From NCBI RefSeq assembly GCF_900537115.1, contig NZ_UNRG01000001.1, positions 745,121 to 809,120 on the forward strand: a stretch of DNA of 64,000 nucleotides. Reading direction: 5' to 3'. A program made the translations under genes and the position numbers. Below are positions 10,800 through 19,591 of this stretch, piece by piece. The notes below the pieces were generated by a model. That model was not told where the DNA came from. It ran no database searches and saw only the letters and a program-made list of their open reading frames with translations. The stretch comes from Arthrobacter sp. Alg241-R88 (GTDB lineage Bacteria; Actinomycetota; Actinomycetes; Actinomycetales; Micrococcaceae). Within the stretch, counting starts at the first letter, position 1; every line of letters starts with the position of its first letter.

Positions 10800-11567
10800 C
10801 TATGCCGCGGAGGGCGGCTGAAGTATTTGTCCCGGGAGCAGCACGTCGGGATTCTGCCCGATGATGGCGCGGTTGGCCTCGTACCACCGGGGCCATTGCA
10901 TGGCGATATCTACGTCCGAGGCCCCCGGTCCCATCGCCTGCGCGGCGATGTCCCACAGTGTGTCTCCCGCCAGGACAGCCACGGCGCCCGCTTCGGTTTT
11001 TGCCTCCTCAACTGCGCGTACTGCAGGAGCAGCCAGCAGCCCAGGGCCGGCCACCGGGGCAGCCGGCCGCCAGCCCGGGTCCATGTCTGATGGGGGAGGT
11101 GCGGGGTGCTCCGAACGTTGCTTCACTGATAGCGGCCCGGCGCTTGCAGCCGCTGCAACACGGTCCTGCGTGGGAGTCCACTCCGGTCCGGGCAGCATCA
11201 CGCCTGCATGCGCAGCCGGACCGGACATCAGCTGAACCGAAAGCGCAGCAAGAACGAGCCGCTGCATTAGTGCCGGCGACAGCTTCCGGGTCACTGCCGC
11301 CGCCCGGATCCTGCCGTTGCGCTCCAGAAGAGCGGTGGCTCCCGAGAAGACAAAGGCAAGGCACCACCAGCCAACCAGGACGGCCCCGCCGGCCGCCGCG
11401 CCTGCGCCAAGCAGGTGCTCCGGGTGCAGCCCCTGCTGCCGGGCGGAGGACTGCTGCCATTGGTCCAGAATCCCGGAACCCGCAGCATAAAGAAGGACAC
11501 CCAGCAGCAGTATGGCTGCCGCGGTGATGGCGTCGGTGGTTCGCCCGGACTCTGCTGGTTGGGTCAT
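10800..11567 (-). CDS. Membrane protein with C-terminal LysM domain
   Basis: 255-residue protein with three predicted hydrophobic segments (about 14-34, 68-92 and 118-138), an Ala/Pro-rich outer stretch, and a C-terminal LysM-like domain (AVLAGDTLWDIAAQAMGP ... NPDVLLPGQIL, about 195-250). LysM binds peptidoglycan glycan chains. The ATG at 11567 was chosen over the longer open frame (to 11744) because AAAGGAAA sits just before it and the upstream part looks non-coding. It is followed by the Rv3235-like gene. The LysM-plus-Rv3235 pair is recurrent in Micrococcales; its function is unknown. Confidence 0.8.
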   Translation of the reverse strand: MTQPAESGRTTDAITAAAILLLGVLLYAAGSGILDQWQQSSARQQGLHPEHLLGAGAAAGGAVLVGWWCLAFVFSGATALLERNGRIRAAAVTRKLSPALMQRLVLAALSVQLMSGPAAHAGVMLPGPEWTPTQDRVAAAASAGPLSVKQRSEHPAPPPSDMDPGWRPAAPVAGPGLLAAPAVRAVEEAKTEAGAVAVLAGDTLWDIAAQAMGPGASDVDIAMQWPRWYEANRAIIGQNPDVLLPGQILQPPSAA

Positions 11568-11705
11568 CGGTTTCCTTTTGATGCACTTTGATGCTGTTTG
11601 ACATTGATAGAGCCAGTTTGCGGTCGTTGTCTTCCTTTGTCCAGACGTTGGAGAGAAAAATCCTCGTTCATTGACCTGGCGAGGTGTGGGCCCTACGCTG
11701 GCCGG

Positions 11706-12275
11706 ATGCGCTGGGATGCACTCTTTACTGACCTCGAAAGCCAATTTGCAGAGGCGGAACGGCTGGCCCTTGATGCCGAAGTCAATGAACGGGCGCGGGC
11801 GGAGATGGTGGGTCTGGAACTGGCCGACCGGTTGCGGGCGGTTCTGGGCTGCAGGCTAACGGTCCACCTGGCTGCGGGGGAGTCTTTTTCCGGCACGCTC
11901 TCACACGCCGGCGGGGAGGCATTGGTGCTGGATGAAGGACAGCACCAGCTACTCATTCCCTACGCGGCGGCGGTGCGCTATGTGGGCCTGGGCCGGCTGT
12001 CACTGGCTGAAACGTCCTCTGTGCGCCGGGGGATCGGGCTGGCTAGTGCCCTCCGCGGGCTGGCCCGGGACCGCGCCGAACTGTCGGTCATCATCGGGAA
12101 CGCCGGCGGAGTGGGCCGGCTTGCAGGAGTCATCGACCGGGTGGGAAAGGACTATGTCGACCTTGCTGTCCTCACTCCCGGCGAGGTGCGCCGCGGCAAC
12201 CACGTCAATCAGATCGCAACCATTCCCTTCACCGCCCTGGCTGCGATCAGGTCACGGCGGACCAGTGAGCTCTAG
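11706..12275 (+). CDS. Hypothetical protein with two Sm-like/SH3-barrel modules
   Basis: 189-residue conserved actinobacterial protein without assigned function. After an N-terminal helix (FTDLESQFAEAERLALDAEV, about 5-40) there are two similar small beta-barrel-like stretches: LTVHLAAGESFSGTLSHAGG-to-IPYAAAVRYV (about 58-98) and LSVIIGNAGGVGRLAGVIDR-to-IPFTALAAI (about 127-180). Each has the G-x-G-x-L...D...IP-A pattern of Sm-like folds. That reading is by eye. The ATG at 11706 is preferred over the upstream frame start at 11598 because the extra 36 residues look non-coding. It is divergent from the LysM gene. Confidence 0.7.
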   Translation: MRWDALFTDLESQFAEAERLALDAEVNERARAEMVGLELADRLRAVLGCRLTVHLAAGESFSGTLSHAGGEALVLDEGQHQLLIPYAAAVRYVGLGRLSLAETSSVRRGIGLASALRGLARDRAELSVIIGNAGGVGRLAGVIDRVGKDYVDLAVLTPGEVRRGNHVNQIATIPFTALAAIRSRRTSEL

Positions 12276-12330
12276 ATGCTGGGCCCCGGACTGCACCGGC
12301 ACGTGAAGCCGGAGCGTCCGGTGAGGGGGG

Positions 12331-12546
12331 TCAGACTGACTTCGACTTGGATTCCTGGATCATGCGGCTTGCTTCGGCGTACCGTTCCTCGATGTACTGC
12401 TCAAGCATCCTTTCTTCGACCCGCCACTGGCCCCGGCCGCCAACCTGGATAGCCTTGAGCTCACCGCTCCGGACCAGCGCGTAGGCAGCCGGAGAATTAA
12501 TCTGAAGCTGCTCGGCGACGTCTGCAAGTGTAAGAAACCTGGGCAT
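12331..12546 (-). CDS. Small MerR/excisionase-type helix-turn-helix protein
   Basis: 71-residue protein beginning MPRFLTLADVAEQLQI, a typical HTH_17 (excisionase/BldC-like) domain, with the recognition segment AAYALVRSGELKAIQVGG and RGQWRVEERMLEQYIEE wing. Ser/Lys-rich tail. Likely a DNA-binding regulator; targets unknown. The open frame continues upstream to 12843, but homology starts at 12546. It is divergent from the CpaB-like gene, with a DnaA-box-like motif between them, so it is a candidate regulator of that pair (inference from position only). Confidence 0.78.
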   Translation of the reverse strand: MPRFLTLADVAEQLQINSPAAYALVRSGELKAIQVGGRGQWRVEERMLEQYIEERYAEASRMIQESKSKSV

Positions 12547-12584
12547 ACAACCATTTTGCCATTGGGACGCGTAGTTTGCTGCTG

Positions 12585-12593
12585 TTATCCACA
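12585..12593 (+). promoter_or_regulatory. DnaA-box-like TTATCCACA upstream of the cpaB/cpaE-like pair
   Basis: Perfect TTATCCACA in the divergent intergenic region between the HTH gene and the SAF-domain gene, ending 110 bp before the latter's ATG. The same 9-mer occurs upstream of tadA (53957). Role unknown; see findings. Confidence 0.5.
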
Positions 12594-12703
12594 ATTTGAT
12601 CCTGTTTGCACTTTTGACTTTTGTTCCAGCGTCAGTGCCGCAACAATGAGGAGGAGTCGGGACACAGCGGGCAGTCCCGGTGCATATAGGGGGAGAAACG
12701 GTA

Positions 12704-13348
12704 ATGGTTCCTGAGTCATCTGCCACGGCGGCAAGGCTGAAACGGCCTTCATGGAAGGACCCACGCTTGCTGGTAGGTGTTCTCCTTGTACTGGCATCCG
12801 TGGCAGGCGTCGTCTTCCTGGTGGGAAGCGCCGACCGGACCACGGAGGTCTACGCGGCCCGCGACGGCATAGCGGTGGGTGAAAAGCTGACACCGGAGAA
12901 CGTCGTTCGGGCCAAGGTCAGGCTGGGCGAGACGGAAGCGCACTACATTACCGCCAAGTCAGGCCTGCCGGACAACGTAGTTGCGGTGCAAAGGATTGGC
13001 AAGGACCAACTCGTTCCCAGGGCAAGCCTCGGAGCAGTGGACGAACTGGACCGCAAGCCAGTTGCCTTGACTATCGGGGAGCCCCTTCCAGCGCAGGCCG
13101 TGGCAGGCGCCAGGGTCGATGTCTGGGTGGCCCAGCCAGATGCCCGCAACGGCTTCAGCGAACCGAAGCTTCTCCTCCCTGGCGCAGAAATTGCGGAAGT
13201 AACGGCCGGTTCCACAGCCCTGGGGTCGTCCCGGAACACGGTGTTGATGGTGCTGGTGGAAGATAGCCAGATGCCCGGCCTGCTTGGGGCACAGGCGAAT
13301 GAAGCAAAGATCTCGGTGGTCTGGAATCCCGGTGGCGGTGCCCGATGA
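12704..13348 (+). CDS. SAF-domain protein, CpaB/RcpC-like (Tad pilus)
   Basis: 214-residue membrane-anchored protein. A cytoplasmic Arg/Lys-rich N-terminus is followed by one TM segment (about 24-44, LLVGVLLVLASVAGVVFLVG) and a SAF domain (about 50-110, VYAARDGIAVGEKLTPENVV). The rest resembles the CpaB/RcpC middle region (VGARVDVWV-like segment AGARVDVWVAQPD). In Tad systems this protein sits at the base of the pilus. The start at ATG 12704 follows GGGGGAGAAACGGTA; a GTG at 12680 is less likely. It overlaps the CpaE-like gene by ATGA, so the two are a translationally coupled pair. Confidence 0.75.
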   Translation: MVPESSATAARLKRPSWKDPRLLVGVLLVLASVAGVVFLVGSADRTTEVYAARDGIAVGEKLTPENVVRAKVRLGETEAHYITAKSGLPDNVVAVQRIGKDQLVPRASLGAVDELDRKPVALTIGEPLPAQAVAGARVDVWVAQPDARNGFSEPKLLLPGAEIAEVTAGSTALGSSRNTVLMVLVEDSQMPGLLGAQANEAKISVVWNPGGGAR

Positions 13349-14652
13349 GCATTCCCGTCGTCACGGTCGGGCAGAGCCGTGAGGATCTGGTCGGCGGGCT
13401 GGAGCGCCTGCACGGACCTGTCACAGTGGTCCGAAGATGCGCGGAACTGCCAGAATTGCTGGCCGCGTGCCAAAGTGGACTGGCGAGGGCAGCGGTTGTT
13501 GCCGAGGGTTCCGAGGGCCTGACCGCTTCCCTGGTGGACCGGCTTGGAGCGGTCGGTGTGGCCGTCATTGCGTTGACCGATTCGGCTGATGAAGCCGCAA
13601 GACTGCGGGGGATAGGAGTGGCTTCCGCCCTGACCGGCGTCGAATCTGCGGTTCTGTCAGACAGGATTGCGGAGGCAGTAGCCCAAGTGACCGGTGGCAG
13701 ACCCCGGGTAACCCACTCGAGCAGTGCCGCTGACACAGGCGCTGCCCTTAGCCCTGTACCGGCGGAACCACTGAACAGCCAAGAAGAGCCAGGGTTGGGG
13801 CGGATCATCGCGGTATGGGGCCCTGCCGGAGCGCCGGGACGAACAGTCGTTGCGGCGAACATCGCCGGCGAACTGGCCGCCGAAGGAAAGTCCGTTATCC
13901 TCGTCGACGCCGACAGTTATGGTGCGAGCATAGCCGCTGTGCTGGGCCTGATGGATGAGTCTGCCGGCCTGGCACAAGCGTGCAGGCTCGCTGACCAGGG
14001 GCTGCTGGACGCGGACGCGCTAAGGAGGGTGGCCACGCCGGTTGCCACGAAACTCGGTTCTTTCCGGGTCCTCACCGGAATCACCCGCGCGGACCGGTGG
14101 ACGGAGCTCCGGGCATCCGCCCTTGCCATCGTCCTGGAACGAGCGAAACAGATTGCCGAAGTGATTGTCGTGGACACCGGATTCTGCCTTGAGGCTGACG
14201 AGGAGCTGAGCTTTGACACCATGGCTCCCCGCAGAAACGCGGCTACGCTGCGCTCCCTGGAACTCGCTGACACTGTTTACGCTGTCGGTGCCGCGGATCC
14301 TGTCGGAGTGCCAAGGCTCGTACGGGGTTTGGCCGAGCTTGAGACCGCCGTTCCACAGGCAGCACCCATTGTCGTGATGAACAGGGTCCGGGCCTCCTCG
14401 GTGGGCAGGGGCCCCGAGCGGCAGTTACGGGACGCATGGGAAAGGTTCGGTCCGGCGTCGGAACTTAAGGCTTTCCTTCCGGAGGACAACGCGGCGGCAG
14501 ACGCAGCACTACTGGGAGGGTCACTCCTGTTGGAAGTGGCACCTGATTCGCCCCTTCGCCGAGCCATTGCAGAACTTGTTTGTGCACCCGTCCAGCAAAA
14601 ATCCAAAACCTCTGTGTTTTCTTCCACAGCAGGGCGCAAACTAAAAGACTAG
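13345..14652 (+). CDS. CpaE/TadZ-like ParA-superfamily ATPase
   Basis: 435 residues. The N-terminal ~130 residues look like a degenerate receiver-type domain, as in CpaE/TadZ. The ParA/MinD-like ATPase domain starts with IIAVWGPAGAPGRTVVAANI (about 153-172) and VILVDADSYGAS. The P-loop departs from the KGGxGKT rule: the position of the catalytic lysine is Arg (GAPGRT). Whether it still hydrolyses ATP cannot be told. TadZ proteins place the Tad machine at the pole. It overlaps the SAF-domain gene by 4 bp; the rest of the Tad genes lie 40 kb away. Confidence 0.75.
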   Translation: MSIPVVTVGQSREDLVGGLERLHGPVTVVRRCAELPELLAACQSGLARAAVVAEGSEGLTASLVDRLGAVGVAVIALTDSADEAARLRGIGVASALTGVESAVLSDRIAEAVAQVTGGRPRVTHSSSAADTGAALSPVPAEPLNSQEEPGLGRIIAVWGPAGAPGRTVVAANIAGELAAEGKSVILVDADSYGASIAAVLGLMDESAGLAQACRLADQGLLDADALRRVATPVATKLGSFRVLTGITRADRWTELRASALAIVLERAKQIAEVIVVDTGFCLEADEELSFDTMAPRRNAATLRSLELADTVYAVGAADPVGVPRLVRGLAELETAVPQAAPIVVMNRVRASSVGRGPERQLRDAWERFGPASELKAFLPEDNAAADAALLGGSLLLEVAPDSPLRRAIAELVCAPVQQKSKTSVFSSTAGRKLKD

Positions 14653-14709
14653 GCTCGCCGTAAGAGCTGCAAGGAAGCAGCGAGAATCTTGTGATGGAGG
14701 CGTGTGTCG

Positions 14710-17700
14710 ATGTCGTCTGGATCCAGCGTGGAGGATCAGCCCCTTTCGATCGAAGGCCATGAGGGCTTTATCGGGGACTACTATCAGCACCTAGCCGAAG
14801 AGGACGCGCGGAGTTATCCGGGAGACGTACTGACCGCACGTGCGGAAGCGCACCGGGACGCTGCGTCGGTGCGGAAACCGGGCCATGCAAACATTTCCAT
14901 CGTTGATGAGGAAGACAGCAGCGTGGTCTTCGTGGTTACCGACGACATGCCCTTCCTCGTTGACTCGGTCAACGCTGAACTGGTCCGGCAGCACGCAGCC
15001 ATCAGGCTGGTGGTCCACCCGCTTTTTGTGGCCACCCGCAACAAGGAAACCGGGGCCCTGGTCAAGGTCAACAAGGTTCCCTCCCACCTCGGCATCTCCA
15101 GCGGCGACACCGCTGCCATGCCCAACCTGTCCCACCTCATTGCCCAGGGCGAAAACTCCTCGCATATGGAGTCATGGATCGCCGTCGAAATAAACCGCGT
15201 ATCCGACGAAGCAAAAGCAGCACTGCTGGAAGGCCTGCAGCGGGTACTGAGCGACGTCCGGGCGGCGGTTGAAGACTGGCCCCATATGCGCCAAAAGGCG
15301 CTGCAGATCGCCGAGAGCCTGGACAAGGTCGCAAACCCGGCGCAGATCGCTGAGCTCAGGCAGGCTCAGGACCTCCTGCACTGGCTTGACGACGGAAACT
15401 TCACCTTCCTCGGCTACCGCGAATACGACCTGGTCAACGTGGGCGGGGAAGATGTCCTGGAACTGCGGGAAGACAGCGGTCTGGGACTGCTGCGCGCAGC
15501 CGCTGACTCCCCGCACATCCAGCACCTCACGGATACAGGCCGGAAAAAGGCGCGCGAAAAGCGCGCCCTCGTCATCACCAAGGCCAATTCCCGCTCCACG
15601 GTCCACCGGGCGGCATACCTCGACTACATTGGCGTCAAGAGTTTTGACTCTGCAGGCAACGTCAATGGGGAACGGCGCTTCATCGGTCTCTTTGCCACCA
15701 GCGCCTACACCGGCTCTGTTCGTAACATCCCCATCGTCCGGGAAAAGGTCGACGCGGTCCTGAGGAGCGCGGGCTTTCCGCCGGATTCCCACTCCGGAAA
15801 GGACCTGCTGGGAATCCTGGAGACCTATCCGAGGGATGAACTCTTCCAAATTGAGGTTCCGGACCTCGCATCCACCGCACTCGGCATCCAAAAGCTGCAG
15901 GAGCGCAGGCGCACCCGGCTTTTCCTGCGGCCAGACATCTACGGCCGGTTTATGTCCGCCGTCGTCTACCTTCCCAGGGACAGGTACACCACCAACGTCC
16001 GGCTCCGCATCGAGCAGGAACTGCGCGAGACGTTCCAGGCTGTGTCCATCGACTATGAGGCGCGCATGACCGAGTCGGCGCTCGCCCGGCTGTTCTTCCG
16101 TATCCGCCTGCCCAAGGGTGCCGACGTCAGCAACGTCAACGCCGAGGAATTGGAAAAACGGCTGGTGCGTGCCGCCCGCTCGTGGAGCGAAGGCATCGCA
16201 GAAGTCCTGCGCGAAGGGCGGGATGTTGCAGAGGCCAAGGAGCTGGCAGCCATCTGGTCGGAGGCCTTCCCTGCAAGCTACCGCGTGGATTACGAAGTTG
16301 AGGATGCGCTTGAAGACATCGCCCGCTTCGAGAAATACGGCGCGGCGGCGGAGCGGACTGCCGGTGCCAAGCAGGAACGGCCGGGCGTGCATGTCTACCT
16401 CCCGGAGGGGGCGGGGGCAACGCTGGAGGAAGACGCCCGCGTCAAGCTCTACATGCTGGAGCCCAAGAGCCTGAGCCAGATCCTGCCCTTCTTCCATAAT
16501 CTTGGCCTCGAGGTGCTGGACGAGCGGCCGTTCGAGATCGAAACTGCCGACCGAAGGGATTTCTTCCTCTACGACCTGGGGTTGAAGTACCCGGCGGGAG
16601 TTGATCCTGTGTCGACGGGCCAGCTGCTGGCTGATTCCTTCTCCGCTGCCGTTACCGGCGCCGCTGAATCGGATGCCTTTGACCGGCTGGTCCTGCGCGA
16701 GGGACTGCAGTGGCGCCAGATCACGGTGCTGCGCGCATACGCCCGCTATATGCGCCAGATGGGCAATGCCAACTCCTTCGGTTTTATGGCGGACACCCTG
16801 CTGGCGAATCCGGAAGTGACCAAGGGACTGAGCGCGCTCTTCGCCGCCCGCTTCGATCCTTCCCTCAACGATGAAGCACGCCTGGAAGCGCAAACTTCCG
16901 TGCGCGAAGAATTGGCAGCGGCCATCGAAAAGGTGGCCACGCTCGACGCCGACAGGGTACTGCGGACCTTCCTGAACCTGATCGAGTCCACGCTCCGGAC
17001 CAACTTTTACCAGTACAAGCCGCACCTCAGCTTCAAACTCGATCCGGCCCGGATTGAGGGGCTGCCCTTCCCCCGTCCCATGTTCGAAATCTGGGTCTAT
17101 GCACCCCGCGTCGAGGGTGTCCACCTCCGCTTCGGCAAGGTTGCCCGCGGCGGGCTGCGCTGGTCCGACCGCCGCGAGGATTTCCGCACCGAAGTCCTGG
17201 GCCTGGTCAAGGCACAGACTGTAAAAAACGCCGTCATCGTGCCCACCGGGGCCAAGGGCGGTTTCTTCGCCAAACAGCTTCCCGACCCCACAGTTGACCG
17301 GTCTGCCTGGATGGCCGAAGGCGTTGAAAGCTACAAAACCTTTATCCGCGGCCTTCTCGACATCACTGACAACCTCGTTACGGAGGGTGACGGCGAAAGG
17401 CTGGTGCCGCCGTCGGACGTTATAAGGCACGACGACGACGATTCCTACCTCGTGGTGGCGGCTGACAAGGGAACCGCGACCTTCTCCGACATCGCGAACG
17501 GGCTGGCCAAGGAATACGGGTTCTGGCTCGGCGACGCGTTCGCTTCCGGTGGGTCCGTGGGCTACGACCACAAGGCAATGGGCATTACGGCCCGGGGTGC
17601 CTGGGAATCCGTGAAGCGTCACTTCAGCGAGCTTGACCTGGACACGCAGACCGAGCCGTTCACCGTGGTGGGAGTGGGTGATATGTCCGGCGACGTGTTC

Positions 17701-19563
17701 GGCAACGGCATGCTCCTCTCGCGCCACATCCGGCTGCTCGCGGCCTTCGATCACCGCCATATCTTCCTGGACCCCAACCCGGACGAAGAAACCTCCTTTG
17801 TGGAGCGGCAGCGGTTGTTCGAGCTGCCGAGGTCATCGTGGGACGACTACAACAAGTCCCTCATCAGCGAAGGCGGCGGAGTGTTCCCCCGCCAGGCAAA
17901 GTCGATTCCCGTGTCCGCCCAGGTACGCGCCGCCCTGGGGCTGCCCGCGGAAACAACGGAACTCAGCCCGCCGGAACTCCTGCGCGCCATCCTGTTGGCT
18001 CCGGCTGACCTCCTCTACAACGGCGGCATCGGAACCTACGTCAAGGCGAGCACCGAGTCCAATGCTTCCGTGGGGGACAAAGCCAACGACGCCATCCGCG
18101 TTGACGGCAGGGACCTGCGCGTCAAGGTGGTGGGCGAGGGCGGAAACCTGGGCATGACGCAGCGCGGCCGCATCGAAGCCGCCTTGCAGGGGGTCATCCT
18201 CAACACCGATGCCATCGACAACTCTGCCGGAGTTGACTGCTCCGACCACGAGGTCAACATCAAGATTTTTGTGGACCGGATGGTCGCCGCCGGGAAGTTG
18301 AGTGCCGAAGAGCGTGCAGGCTTCCTTGCGTCGATGACCGATGAGGTGGGCCGGCTGGTACTCGAAGACAACATCGACCAGAACATCCTGCTGCTGAACG
18401 ACCGCACCCGCGTGGCCGAGTGGAGCCCGAGCTACGAACGGCTGATGGACTGGCTGGAAAAGAAGGCTGACCTAAACCGTGATCTGGAGGCGCTTCCCAC
18501 CACGGAGGTGCTGAGGGAGCGGCTGCAGCAGGGCCAGGGCCTGACTTCCCCGGAGCTGTCCGTCCTGGCGGCCTACGCCAAGATCGAGCTGACCTCCGCA
18601 TTGCGCGACAGCGACCTTGCTGACGACCCCTGGTTCAGGAAGACGCTGCGGGCATACTTCCCGGAGCAGCTGCGTGAACGGTTTGACGCGGAGCTGGACA
18701 CCCATCCGCTGCGGCGCGAAATCATCGCAACCATTGTGGCTAACGACATGATCAACATGGGCGGCATTACGTTCGCTTTCCGGACCATGGAAGAAACCTC
18801 GGCCTCGGAAGTGGCTGTCGCCAAAGCGTTCGTTGCCCTGAGGGAGGTTTACGAGCTCGACGTGATGGTCGAGGAACTGAACAGCCTGCCGGCGTCGTTC
18901 CCCACCGAGCACTGGAGCACTGTCCACCTTGACATCCGGCGGCTGCTGGACCGGGCTGTCCGCTGGCTGCTGGGGCAGGGCAGCGTCTCACGGCCGATTG
19001 CCGACGTCGTGGGTGAATTCAAGCCCCTCATGGATCCCATGCGTGCCCGCCTGCTCGACTACCTGCGCGGCGATGACCGGGACAGGGTAGCGGGCTGGCT
19101 GGAGAAAGCGCGCGAATGGGAGCTGCCGGAAGGACTGGCCTTGAGGTGGGCGGAGCTCTTCGAGAGCTTTGTCCTGCTGGACATCGCAAAGATCGCCCGC
19201 GTCCGGAAGGATCCCGTAGAGGAGATTGCGGCCGTCTACTACACCGTCTTCAACCGGTTCCACGCGGACTCCCTGCTGGAGCGCATCAGCAGCCTGCCGC
19301 GGCAGGACAGGTGGCAGGCGCTTGCCAGGGCGGCCCTGCGCGATGACTTGTATTCCACCATCTCGGACATGACGACGGCGGTGCTGGACGCCACCGATGC
19401 TGCGGACTCGCCGGAGGAGCGGCTGAAGGATTGGGAGGCCCGGAACGCGGAGCAGTTGGGCAGGGCGAAGAGCATGTTTGATGAGGTCAATGCCCTCGAA
19501 GCCGACGACATGGCTTCACTGTCGGTAGCATTGAGGCTCTTGAGGTCAATCGTTCGACGCTAG
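14710..19563 (+). CDS. gdh: NAD-specific glutamate dehydrogenase, GDH180 type
   Basis: Very large (1617-residue) NAD-dependent glutamate dehydrogenase of the Streptomyces/Mycobacterium class, converting glutamate to 2-oxoglutarate and ammonia. A long N-terminal regulatory part with ACT-like segments (VTDDMPFLVDSVNAEL near 80) precedes the catalytic core around residues 800-1200: VARGGLRWSDRREDFRTEV, VIVPTGAKGGFF with the catalytic lysine, and the Rossmann segment VVGVGDMSGDVFGNGM. A C-terminal helical region follows. ATG 14710 was chosen because GGAGG lies 9 bp upstream; GTG 14704 would be only 3 bp from it. Monocistronic or read through to pdtaS (28 bp later). Confidence 0.96.
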   Translation: MSSGSSVEDQPLSIEGHEGFIGDYYQHLAEEDARSYPGDVLTARAEAHRDAASVRKPGHANISIVDEEDSSVVFVVTDDMPFLVDSVNAELVRQHAAIRLVVHPLFVATRNKETGALVKVNKVPSHLGISSGDTAAMPNLSHLIAQGENSSHMESWIAVEINRVSDEAKAALLEGLQRVLSDVRAAVEDWPHMRQKALQIAESLDKVANPAQIAELRQAQDLLHWLDDGNFTFLGYREYDLVNVGGEDVLELREDSGLGLLRAAADSPHIQHLTDTGRKKAREKRALVITKANSRSTVHRAAYLDYIGVKSFDSAGNVNGERRFIGLFATSAYTGSVRNIPIVREKVDAVLRSAGFPPDSHSGKDLLGILETYPRDELFQIEVPDLASTALGIQKLQERRRTRLFLRPDIYGRFMSAVVYLPRDRYTTNVRLRIEQELRETFQAVSIDYEARMTESALARLFFRIRLPKGADVSNVNAEELEKRLVRAARSWSEGIAEVLREGRDVAEAKELAAIWSEAFPASYRVDYEVEDALEDIARFEKYGAAAERTAGAKQERPGVHVYLPEGAGATLEEDARVKLYMLEPKSLSQILPFFHNLGLEVLDERPFEIETADRRDFFLYDLGLKYPAGVDPVSTGQLLADSFSAAVTGAAESDAFDRLVLREGLQWRQITVLRAYARYMRQMGNANSFGFMADTLLANPEVTKGLSALFAARFDPSLNDEARLEAQTSVREELAAAIEKVATLDADRVLRTFLNLIESTLRTNFYQYKPHLSFKLDPARIEGLPFPRPMFEIWVYAPRVEGVHLRFGKVARGGLRWSDRREDFRTEVLGLVKAQTVKNAVIVPTGAKGGFFAKQLPDPTVDRSAWMAEGVESYKTFIRGLLDITDNLVTEGDGERLVPPSDVIRHDDDDSYLVVAADKGTATFSDIANGLAKEYGFWLGDAFASGGSVGYDHKAMGITARGAWESVKRHFSELDLDTQTEPFTVVGVGDMSGDVFGNGMLLSRHIRLLAAFDHRHIFLDPNPDEETSFVERQRLFELPRSSWDDYNKSLISEGGGVFPRQAKSIPVSAQVRAALGLPAETTELSPPELLRAILLAPADLLYNGGIGTYVKASTESNASVGDKANDAIRVDGRDLRVKVVGEGGNLGMTQRGRIEAALQGVILNTDAIDNSAGVDCSDHEVNIKIFVDRMVAAGKLSAEERAGFLASMTDEVGRLVLEDNIDQNILLLNDRTRVAEWSPSYERLMDWLEKKADLNRDLEALPTTEVLRERLQQGQGLTSPELSVLAAYAKIELTSALRDSDLADDPWFRKTLRAYFPEQLRERFDAELDTHPLRREIIATIVANDMINMGGITFAFRTMEETSASEVAVAKAFVALREVYELDVMVEELNSLPASFPTEHWSTVHLDIRRLLDRAVRWLLGQGSVSRPIADVVGEFKPLMDPMRARLLDYLRGDDRDRVAGWLEKAREWELPEGLALRWAELFESFVLLDIAKIARVRKDPVEEIAAVYYTVFNRFHADSLLERISSLPRQDRWQALARAALRDDLYSTISDMTTAVLDATDAADSPEERLKDWEARNAEQLGRAKSMFDEVNALEADDMASLSVALRLLRSIVRR

Positions 19564-19591
19564 CAAGTCCGGCGTCGCAAATGGAGGTGCA

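Noticed and set aside
15172..17760. 862-codon open frame antisense to the glutamate dehydrogenase gene
   Set aside because: Long antisense open frames are expected opposite high-GC genes; the translation has no recognisable domain and the sense frame is a certain gene.
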